From Flavobacteriales bacterium (GTDB taxonomy: Bacteria > Bacteroidota > Bacteroidia > Flavobacteriales_F > PHOS-HE28), in the NCBI GenBank assembly GCA_020854015.1, contig JADZGG010000299.1, forward strand, positions 1 through 5,729: a DNA stretch of 5,729 bases. Direction: 5' to 3'. The notes under the pieces are model-generated. The model was not told the origin of the DNA and searched no databases. It was given only the letters and a program-made list of their open reading frames with translations. Made by a program: the position numbers and the translations under genes. This document shows, one piece after another, positions 1-5,729 of the stretch. Positions within the stretch are counted from its first letter, which is position 1. Every line of letters begins with the position of its first letter.

Positions 1-336
1 GGAACGGACGCGAACGGCTGTTACGGAACATATGTTGACAGCGTGTTGGTGCTCTTCCAGCCCATCGTGGAGATCCCGAACGTCTTCTCTCCCAACGGTG
101 ATGGGGACAATGATGTGTTCGAGTACTTGGACTTGCAGGGCTTCAATTATGCATCCATGAAGATCTACAACCGCTGGGGCAACCTGATCAAGGAAGCGAA
201 TACCACAGGAAACAGCAAAGTGATCTGGAGCCCGAGCAAGGACATCGTTGACGGCACTTATTTCTGGGTCTTCAAGGGCGACGCCAGCAACGGCGAGTCC
301 ATCGATAAGGTGGGTACTGTGACACTGCTTCGATAG
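1..336 (+). CDS. C-terminal end of a large secreted protein with a gliding-motility-type (T9SS type B) sorting domain (5' partial)
   Basis: The reading frame is open from base 1 and ends at TAG 334-336, giving 111 visible residues; the start lies off the left edge. Visible residues 1-19 (containing TDANGCYGTYVDSVLV) resemble the end of the PKD/Ig-like repeats that usually precede this tail. Residues from about 23 to the end match the gliding motility-associated C-terminal domain (CHU_C / type B sorting family): IPNVFSPNGDGDNDVF, then the KIYNRWGNLI core, a W before a DGTYFW strand, and the classic terminal VTLLR. In this family the domain directs export of large adhesin-like proteins across the outer membrane by the T9SS and often their surface attachment. 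The function of the missing N-terminal part cannot be told. The domain looks complete and intact, and a terminator hairpin follows 18 nt after the stop. The family call is secure; the protein's role is unknown. Confidence 0.93.
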   Translation, partial: GTDANGCYGTYVDSVLVLFQPIVEIPNVFSPNGDGDNDVFEYLDLQGFNYASMKIYNRWGNLIKEANTTGNSKVIWSPSKDIVDGTYFWVFKGDASNGESIDKVGTVTLLR

Positions 337-475
337 AAGACGATCTCTTCATTGGGAACGGGGCTTATCGGCCCCGTTCCTGTTTTCAGCCCCGACCTTT
401 TCCGACTTGTCGGTAGCGTGTTCGAACGGTGTTGTTGCAACCCTATCTTGGCAGCACCCTTAGTTGCCACGAACC
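337..475. other. Intergenic region between the type B tail gene and the protease gene
   Basis: This 139-base gap holds the terminator at 353-387 and presumably the promoter of the protease gene. It also contains two short palindromes, CCGAC-TT-GTCGG (402-413) and GTTCGAAC (420-427), and an extra CCGAC at 392-396. A weak match to the Bacteroidota -7 element (consensus TAnnTTTG) occurs as TATCTTGG at 444-451, but there is no TTG at a proper -33 distance. No small gene is convincing here. Confidence 0.6.
353..387 (+). terminator. Rho-independent terminator after the type B tail gene
   Basis: A perfect 10-bp stem pairs GGAACGGGGC (355-364) with GCCCCGTTCC (371-380) around the 6-nt loop TTATCG. 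It is followed directly by TGTTTTC. The position, 18 nt after the stop codon at 336, fits termination of the upstream gene and separates it from the protease gene. The T tract is short and interrupted by one G, so some read-through is possible. Confidence 0.8.
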
Positions 476-2137
476 ATGCTACGAGCGATCCTTCCCGCAC
501 TGCTTGCCAGTGCTTTGTCCTTGTCTTTGTCAGCGCAGATCAATGTGGGCGGACTTCCGTATTCCATGCGGATCGGAATGTCGGCGGCGCAACTGTCCAC
601 TGTTCAACCACCAGCGTTCGATGCGCAAGCGGTCGCTGTTGAGGATAAAGCACGCGCCGATGCCGGGGCGCTGCCGATGTACGGACGCATCCTTCCTCTT
701 TCCATTTCGCCTTCGACCCATGGCACCTGGACGGAATTGGCGAATGGCGATCGGTTCTGGCGAGTGCGTGTCACATCGATCGGAGCTTTGGCCACGGAGC
801 TTTTCTTCGAAGGGTTCAACCTTCCATCCGGCGGCATCCTGCACGTGAGCAATGAGGATGGCTCGGAGGTGATGGGCGGATACACTGCGGCCAACAACAA
901 GGAGAGCGGCATCTTCACGACAAGTCAGATCAAAGGCAGTTCGTGCATCGTGGAGTATTACGAGCCGCTGGCTTCCGCTGGCTTGGGTCAGTTCACGATC
1001 ACAGGTGTTGGACACGCTTATCGCTTTGTAGGAGAAGCCAAGGCCCAGGATTGTGAGGTGGATGTGAATTGTGCTCCCGAGGGCACCGGACAGACGGCAC
1101 AGCGAGATGGTGCGGTCAGGATCAGTGTGAAGGAAGGAACACTGTTGGGATGGTGTTCAGGCTCCTTGATCAACAACCGAGCCCAGGACTGCAAGGCCTA
1201 TTACCTCACGGCTTTTCACTGCGGAGTGAACGCAAGCACCGCAGACTTCACCGCTTGGAAATTCTATTTCAAGTATCAACGGTCCGGTTGTGATTCGGGC
1301 GCGGCATCCACGGGTAGTTCTGTAACGGGCTGTGTGAAACGCGGTGACAGCAACGATGGGGGAGGGAACACCGGGTCCGATTTCCTGCTGTTGGAAGGCG
1401 AGGACGCCATACCGACCAGCTACAACCCGTACTGGTACGGATGGGACGCGAACAATTCGAATCCCGGATCAGGGGTACGGTGCATTCATCATCCCAATGG
1501 GGATGAGAAGAAGATCAGCACGGTCAACACGATCCAGAGCAGTTCCGCGTGGAACGGTATCCAGGCACAGACCCATTGGCGTGTTACTTGGTCCGGAACA
1601 ACGAACGGTTGGGGAGTGACCGAGGGTGGCTCATCCGGTTCGTCCATTTACAACAGCAGTGGGTTGATCGTCGGGACCCTGACGGGTGGTGGCTCTTATT
1701 GCAACAGTGTACAACCGAACGGACAACTTCAACCCGATTACTATGGCAAGTTGAGCTATCACTGGGAGAGCAACGGTGGTCCTGCATCGGATGACCTGAA
1801 GAACTTCCTCGACCCTGATAATACTGGCATCAAGGTGATGACAGGCAGCTACGGTCCATGTGGCACATTGGGCTTGGATGATGCTGGATCCTTAGAGTCG
1901 CCTGGTGTGTCACCGAACCCCGCTGATGATATGGTGCGCATCACGCTTCCCGAAGGGTTGAAGGATGCCTCGTATATCGATGTGCTGGATCTCAGTGGTC
2001 GTTTGGTGGTCAGCAAGCGCATCGGGGCCGATAACACTGTGCTCGACGTGAGCGATTTGGCCAATGGAACTTATGTGATCCGTGCTGTGGGGAAGGACCG
2101 CGTGTCGGGTGGTGCCCGATTGACGGTAGTTCACTGA
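476..2137 (+). CDS. Secreted lysyl endopeptidase-like serine protease with T9SS type A sorting domain
   Basis: The gene is complete, with 553 residues from ATG 476 and TGA at 2135-2137. An in-frame TTG at 464 would add four residues, but ATG gives a normal signal peptide (MLRAILPALL..., probable cleavage SLSA|Q after residue 20). Residues 21 to about 189 look like a propeptide. The catalytic domain, about 190-460, follows Achromobacter protease I (API, lysyl endopeptidase): H248 in TAFHCG, D302 in GSDFLLLE and S387 in GGSSGSS form the triad. Six cysteines match API's three disulfides by position (C193-C409, C199-C272, C227-C249). D421 in QPDYYGK aligns with the API residue that sets Lys specificity, and the NFLDPDNTG segment matches API's end. 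Residues from about 475 to the end, starting near SPNPADDM and including VLDLSGRLV and LANGTYVIR, form a T9SS type A tail that should be removed on export. The product is predicted to be extracellular or cell-surface and to cut after Lys. API comparisons are from memory, not an alignment run. No clear Shine-Dalgarno sequence is present. Confidence 0.93.
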   Translation: MLRAILPALLASALSLSLSAQINVGGLPYSMRIGMSAAQLSTVQPPAFDAQAVAVEDKARADAGALPMYGRILPLSISPSTHGTWTELANGDRFWRVRVTSIGALATELFFEGFNLPSGGILHVSNEDGSEVMGGYTAANNKESGIFTTSQIKGSSCIVEYYEPLASAGLGQFTITGVGHAYRFVGEAKAQDCEVDVNCAPEGTGQTAQRDGAVRISVKEGTLLGWCSGSLINNRAQDCKAYYLTAFHCGVNASTADFTAWKFYFKYQRSGCDSGAASTGSSVTGCVKRGDSNDGGGNTGSDFLLLEGEDAIPTSYNPYWYGWDANNSNPGSGVRCIHHPNGDEKKISTVNTIQSSSAWNGIQAQTHWRVTWSGTTNGWGVTEGGSSGSSIYNSSGLIVGTLTGGGSYCNSVQPNGQLQPDYYGKLSYHWESNGGPASDDLKNFLDPDNTGIKVMTGSYGPCGTLGLDDAGSLESPGVSPNPADDMVRITLPEGLKDASYIDVLDLSGRLVVSKRIGADNTVLDVSDLANGTYVIRAVGKDRVSGGARLTVVH

Positions 2138-2160
2138 GCACAGAACCAACTCGAACAGCG

Positions 2161-2190
2161 AAGGGCGCCCCGAGGGGCGCCCTTTTTCTT
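2161..2190 (+). terminator. Strong hairpin terminator between convergent genes
   Basis: An 11-bp perfect inverted repeat, AAGGGCGCCCC (2161-2171) and GGGGCGCCCTT (2174-2184), leaves only GA between the arms, so the outermost loop pair probably opens. TTTTTCTT (2183-2190) runs from the end of the right arm. It lies 23 nt after the protease stop and terminates plus-strand transcription. Read on the minus strand the same hairpin is followed by only TTCGC, so it would end the opposing transcript poorly, if at all, by the intrinsic mechanism. Confidence 0.88.
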
Positions 2191-2206
2191 GGAACGGATC
2201 AAACGT

Positions 2207-2557
2207 TCAGTTCTGCTCCGGCTCCACCATCAGCACTTCAAGCTTGCGCATGTGGTATTTGGCACGAAGGGTGGTCCGGGAATCGTTGCCTTCCTCGATC
2301 GTGGCGAAGCGCTGAACATCAATGTCCGTGATGTCCTTGAACGCGGAATAGTCGTTCTTCACTCGGGCGATCAGCTGCGGGGTACTGGCTTGCTCGGTGG
2401 TCTCAAAGAGCGGACTGATGACCACGGTGGGGCCATTCCGCCAGTTCCCTACAGCGTAGCTGTATATGGTCTTGGGTGCGTCCTGTGCGCGAAGGACCAG
2501 GGAGCCGAGCAGGAGTCCACAGGTCAATAGGAGGGTAGGTAGGCGCATGGTGTTCAT
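2207..2557 (-). CDS. Small secreted protein of unknown function, downstream of the macroglobulin gene
   Basis: The product has 116 residues from ATG (complement of 2555-2557), ending at TGA (complement of 2207-2209). A TTG at 2569 and a second ATG at 2548 are alternative starts; 2557 is preferred because it gives a short charged N-terminus before the hydrophobic stretch. Residues 1-24 look like a signal peptide (hydrophobic LLLTCGLLLGSLVL, likely cleavage LRA|QDAP). C13 lies within the hydrophobic core and lacks a proper lipobox, so a lipoprotein is unlikely. The mature part, about 92 residues, is mixed polar with one noticeable motif, YSYAVGNWRNGPTVVISPLF, and no cysteine. I do not recognise a family. 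It has no T9SS tail, so it is predicted to be periplasmic. It starts 30 nt after the stop of the macroglobulin gene on the same strand, which suggests one operon and possibly a related job; this is inference. The signal peptide and codon pattern make it a likely real gene. Confidence 0.75.
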   Translation of the reverse strand: MNTMRLPTLLLTCGLLLGSLVLRAQDAPKTIYSYAVGNWRNGPTVVISPLFETTEQASTPQLIARVKNDYSAFKDITDIDVQRFATIEEGNDSRTTLRAKYHMRKLEVLMVEPEQN

Positions 2558-2587
2558 GTGATCGTGCAAAAATCAACTTTCGTGCCG

Positions 2588-5500
2588 TCACGGTGCGGTA
2601 GCGCCGCCCGGCCTGTTCACATTCACCCACCGTCCACGGTCACGTGCGTTCACGGTATGATCGTACATGGCTTCGCAGATCGAGGCAGGTAGGTAATAGC
2701 GACCCACATAGGCCGCATTGAGGAATACCCGGTAAGTGGCCTGTTCGCCGGCGCGGAGGTTGAAGTAGGTCATCACCCGGTCGTCGCGGATGTCCTGGTA
2801 ACTGAACGCACTGTTGGATGCAGCCTGTTCGGTGCCTTCAAGCCTGCTGTTCCGGATCTCCCATCCCGACGGGAAAACCTGGGTAAGGGCCAGGTTCTGA
2901 TACCAACCTCGGACGCCGTTATGCTGTATCGTCACTACGGCCATCAGATCCGTGCCCTGGGTGATGTTGGTCGGGTCTAGGAGCTTTCCATCCATGGTCT
3001 GGTAGCGCACATCAACAGCGAGTCCATTGTTCTCCGCCCGTTCCTCACCGGGCATCGGTGTGCCTGTCCGCACCAAGCGGGCGTAAAGCAGGTTCTTACC
3101 GGTGTTCACGATGCTCACCGTCTGCTTGCCATCAGGAGTGGGCAAGTCGACATGCACGATGCTCTTCTTGCTGAAACGGTCCTGGGTCTTGCCCGACACG
3201 GTCTGCTTGAAGGCAATGCCTGCGGCCAGTTGTGTCTGTTCGGCCAAGCGTGCCACAGCGAGCAGACCGAAGGCCGTGGTCTGGGTGCTATACCAGTCCT
3301 CGCTGCTCAGTTCTTCAGCAATGCGCTTGATCACCAGCGCGGCATTGGCCTTGTCATCCATCCGCATGAGAGCTTCGGCGATGATGGCATCATCGCGCAG
3401 GTCGCTGCCGTAGGTGTAAGCCAGTTCGGTGTATGGGGTCGCAGCGGTAGCGATGCCTTTCACCAATTCGCGGGCGACATCCTTCCGGTTGGCTGTGGCA
3501 TAGGCGGCGGCAAGGGACCAGCGAGCCTGAAAGCCGAGGTCGGGAGCGGTGCGGAGCCGGTTCATGGCACCCAGATCGGCGGCGTTGGCCAAGGCCATCA
3601 CCCACAACCGATAGGCTTGCAGCGTTTCATGGTTCGAGTTCGACCATTCGTCACGCGTATCAGGACTCCAGTCGCGCGCTGCCTTGCGTTGGCTATCCAG
3701 CCACTTGGACCGCATACCGGTGGGGATGGTGAAGCCTTTGCGTTCGGCCTCGATCACGAAGTGACCGACATAGATGGAACACCAGTCGTCCACATAGCTC
3801 TCACCCGGCCAGTAGCTGAATGCACCGCTAGGCTGCTGGAACTGCTTGAGCTTGCGCAGGGCGGCTTCCACGTTACCGCGCATTTCCAAGGCCATGCGGT
3901 CCGTCACATCGACAACATCCGCGAGGTACAGCTGTGGGAAGGCCTTCGAAGTGGTCTGTTCCACACAGCCGTGCGGGTAGCCGATGAGGTATTGCAATCG
4001 ACGACCCAGGTCCACAGGGGGTATGGTACTGAGCTCGAGGTAAGCCGTGTTGGTGCCAAGGATGCCCACATGTGCCGGGGTCTGTAGCCAACTGGCACCC
4101 ACCTCCAGGACCGTTTGTGTCACCGAGGTCTGGGGTTCATTGGGTTGTCGAACCTGGATCTCAATGCTCTCGGTCGCTCTCTCCCCGGCTCCTTCAGCAA
4201 TGAGCTTCACTTTGCCTACCCCGATGCCCTCTTTCACCTTCACCCGGAAGTAGGCAACTTGGTCACCGATGGCATTGAAGTGCAGTTGTTGGCTTGATCC
4301 TTCAAGTGGGGAGAAGAATGCGTTGGCTTCCAAGCGGAGGGTCACATCCTTCACCTTCTTGTCCATGGCGAACACGGTCACTGGCAGGTCCACGGTCTCG
4401 CCGGGACCCACGACCCGCGGCATGGTGGCCAGCAGCATCAAGGGCTTGCGCACAGGCACGGTCTTCTCCGCGCTGCCATAGGCGCGTTGTTCGGCGTTGG
4501 CCACGACCATCACCCGAACGCTGCCCACGTAGTTGCTGATCGTGAACGAGTGTTTGGCTTTAGCACCGGCCGCCAGCTTGAAGGGTCCTACGAAACGCAC
4601 CACGGGTTTGAAACGGTTGGCCTTCGTGGCATCGGCGGGTCCACCTTCGTCGCTACCGCCCAAGGCAAGCACGCGTTGCAGTTGTCTGCCAAAAGCACCG
4701 ATGACTTGGTCGTATAGGTCCCAAGTGCGCACACCCAAGGCTTCACGCGCATAGAAGTGCTTCCACGGGTCCGGGGTTTTGAAACGGGTGAGGTCCAGAA
4801 GGCCTTCATCCACAATGGCAAGAGTGTAGGTCATCGCCTCGCCGTTCTTCTCCTTCACTTCCACGCTGAAGGGCTGGTCCGTACGGATCTCCGCCGCCAT
4901 CGCCACTTCGGGGTACAGGTGGCTGGTCTTATCCTCCACGAAGACAGGTATCACACCGTAGAGCCGTATGGGCAGGTCATTCGCCGTTTGAGCATGCGGT
5001 TGTACAAGCGTGACATGCGCGTATATGTTCGGTGACATGTCCGCGGTCACAGGGAAGGTGAAGCGCGTCTCCTTGCCGGTCACCTCCACCCACTTCGCAT
5101 CGAGGATGCGCGATCCGGTCTCCAGGCTGATGAGGGCTCGCCCCTGGCCGGAGGTCGGGATCGTAAGGGTGCATTGGTCACCTACCTCGTACTTCTCCTT
5201 TTCGGCATTGAAGGTGAGCATGGCAGCTTCCTTTCCTCCTTGGCGACGTGAGCGGCCTTCGTAGCCTGGCCAATCCACATAGACCTGCGCGGCGCTCACA
5301 TGACCGCTGGACTCATCGCTCAAACGCACCACGAAGCGTCCCCACTCCGGCCGGGCCACGCGGAAGTTGAACATGGCCTTACCCTTCGCATCCGTGGTGA
5401 TCTCCTCGTCGGAGATGATCTGTGAGCTTGGAGCGCTCATGTAGCTGTTCGTGCCTTCCATATCACCATCCCACCACCAGTTGTAGCTCACTTTCACCAC

Positions 5501-5729
5501 TTGCGCCCGAAGCTTGTGCCCCGCGAGGGTCTTCCCTTGCGCATCGATGCTGGCCACAGCAAATCGGTACGTGGTGTCCGTGAGGTATGTGCCCCAGTAA
5601 CCGGTGGGTTCCGCCGGGCGAAGGCCCGCGTAGGAGGTGTACGGGTAGAATGGAATGTCCGAGCGATCGATACTGGCATCCCCACCAGCTTCGAACACAC
5701 GTGTCACCACGTTGGCGTTGACAATGGCC
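2588..5729 (-). CDS. Alpha-2-macroglobulin family protein with CVEQ thioester (5' partial, C-terminal 1046 residues)
   Basis: The frame is open to the right edge and stops at TGA (complement of 2588-2590). The true start is off the window; numbering here counts from the codon at 5710. Bacterial family members are typically 1600-2000 residues, so over half is visible. Seen in order: macroglobulin-like beta domains (about 40-260); a segment with AIVDEGLLDLTRFKTPDPW (298-316) typical of bacterial macroglobulins; a flexible linker (about 341-370); the conserved A2M core (about 366-455, including NYVGSVRVMVVANAEQRAYG); a further beta domain; the thioester domain (about 555-830), with GYPHGCVEQTTS placing C582 and Q585 for the internal thioester and GAFSYWPGES in its helical toroid; and a C-terminal receptor-binding-like domain (about 870-1016). 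Such proteins are envelope protease traps: cleavage of a bait region triggers collapse and covalent capture through the thioester. No frameshift or broken motif is seen. Anchoring cannot be judged without the N-terminus. Confidence 0.95.
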   Translation of the reverse strand, partial: AIVNANVVTRVFEAGGDASIDRSDIPFYPYTSYAGLRPAEPTGYWGTYLTDTTYRFAVASIDAQGKTLAGHKLRAQVVKVSYNWWWDGDMEGTNSYMSAPSSQIISDEEITTDAKGKAMFNFRVARPEWGRFVVRLSDESSGHVSAAQVYVDWPGYEGRSRRQGGKEAAMLTFNAEKEKYEVGDQCTLTIPTSGQGRALISLETGSRILDAKWVEVTGKETRFTFPVTADMSPNIYAHVTLVQPHAQTANDLPIRLYGVIPVFVEDKTSHLYPEVAMAAEIRTDQPFSVEVKEKNGEAMTYTLAIVDEGLLDLTRFKTPDPWKHFYAREALGVRTWDLYDQVIGAFGRQLQRVLALGGSDEGGPADATKANRFKPVVRFVGPFKLAAGAKAKHSFTISNYVGSVRVMVVANAEQRAYGSAEKTVPVRKPLMLLATMPRVVGPGETVDLPVTVFAMDKKVKDVTLRLEANAFFSPLEGSSQQLHFNAIGDQVAYFRVKVKEGIGVGKVKLIAEGAGERATESIEIQVRQPNEPQTSVTQTVLEVGASWLQTPAHVGILGTNTAYLELSTIPPVDLGRRLQYLIGYPHGCVEQTTSKAFPQLYLADVVDVTDRMALEMRGNVEAALRKLKQFQQPSGAFSYWPGESYVDDWCSIYVGHFVIEAERKGFTIPTGMRSKWLDSQRKAARDWSPDTRDEWSNSNHETLQAYRLWVMALANAADLGAMNRLRTAPDLGFQARWSLAAAYATANRKDVARELVKGIATAATPYTELAYTYGSDLRDDAIIAEALMRMDDKANAALVIKRIAEELSSEDWYSTQTTAFGLLAVARLAEQTQLAAGIAFKQTVSGKTQDRFSKKSIVHVDLPTPDGKQTVSIVNTGKNLLYARLVRTGTPMPGEERAENNGLAVDVRYQTMDGKLLDPTNITQGTDLMAVVTIQHNGVRGWYQNLALTQVFPSGWEIRNSRLEGTEQAASNSAFSYQDIRDDRVMTYFNLRAGEQATYRVFLNAAYVGRYYLPASICEAMYDHTVNARDRGRWVNVNRPGGATAP
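3956..3970 (-). other. Thioester motif GCVEQ of the macroglobulin
   Basis: Read on the minus strand, these codons spell G-C-V-E-Q inside YPHGCVEQTTS. The Cys (complement of 3965-3967) and Gln (complement of 3956-3958) are the two residues that form the intramolecular thioester in the family. The middle residue is Val, against Leu in the enterobacterial CLEQ form and Gly in the animal GCGEQ form. Because both bond-forming residues are present, covalent trapping should be possible. Confidence 0.88.

Noticed and set aside
444..451. TATCTTGG as a Bacteroidota -7 promoter element for the protease gene
   Set aside because: It matches the TAnnTTTG consensus at five of six fixed positions, but there is no TTG at the -33 distance (TTC at 421 is the closest), so it is too weak to list as a promoter.
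464..475. TTG at 464 as start of the protease gene
   Set aside because: The ATG at 476 gives a well-formed signal peptide and TTG starts are rare; no ribosome site favours the longer form.
429..848. Plus-strand open frame overlapping the start of the protease gene
   Set aside because: It is in a different frame from the clear signal peptide and propeptide; its residues are Arg/Cys/Ser-rich without family resemblance, typical of a shadow frame.
2192..2208. Small inverted repeat GAACG...CGTTC overlapping the stop of the small gene, as a minus-strand terminator
   Set aside because: The stem has only five base pairs with a 7-nt loop and no T tract on the minus strand.
2519..2521. Cys13 of the small protein as a lipoprotein attachment site
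   Set aside because: The preceding residues are L-L-T rather than a lipobox ending in G, A or S, and the Cys lies in the middle of the hydrophobic core.
2567..2574. GATTTTTG on the minus strand as a -7 element for the small secreted protein gene
   Set aside because: It matches five of six fixed positions but would put the transcript start only a few bases before ATG 2557, and no -33 TTG is present; co-transcription with the macroglobulin gene is simpler.
3152..4087. Long plus-strand open frame (311 codons) opposite the macroglobulin gene
   Set aside because: It lies wholly antisense to an unmistakable conserved coding region, has no recognisable domain, and is the kind of open frame expected opposite GC-rich coding DNA.

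Overview
The window looks like chromosomal DNA from a member of the Bacteroidota (Bacteroidetes). Two consecutive plus-strand genes end in the two kinds of C-terminal sorting domain used by the type IX secretion system (T9SS), which is essentially confined to that phylum. No gene has a clear Shine-Dalgarno sequence, which also fits. Base composition is visibly G+C-rich for the phylum. A GC-rich Flavobacteriales-type lineage is possible, but this is inference and cannot be settled from this window.

Layout, left to right. (1) Positions 1-336, plus strand: the C-terminal end of a large secreted or surface protein with a gliding-motility-type (T9SS type B) C-terminal domain, followed by a strong hairpin terminator. 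(2) Positions 476-2137, plus strand: a complete secreted serine endopeptidase of the lysyl endopeptidase (Achromobacter protease I-like) family. It has a signal peptide, propeptide, catalytic domain and T9SS type A tail, and is followed by a second near-perfect hairpin terminator. (3) Positions 2207-2557, minus strand: a small secreted protein of unknown function. (4) Positions 2588-5729, minus strand: the C-terminal 1046 residues of a bacterial alpha-2-macroglobulin with an intact CVEQ thioester motif. Its N-terminal part lies beyond the right edge.

The protease gene and the macroglobulin / small-protein pair converge on the terminator at about 2161-2190. The macroglobulin gene and the small gene lie 30 nt apart on the same strand and are probably co-transcribed. 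The neighbourhood therefore puts an exported, probably Lys-specific protease tail to tail with a broad-spectrum protease trap. This may be coincidence, since convergent genes need not be functionally linked.

No RNA genes, insertion sequences, CRISPR arrays or long repeats were seen. Coding density is high, and the longest stretch without a gene is the 139-base gap at 337-475. Nothing here amounts to a clearly undescribed system. The best candidates for a second look are the unknown small secreted protein linked to the macroglobulin and the altered specificity-pocket residue of the protease.
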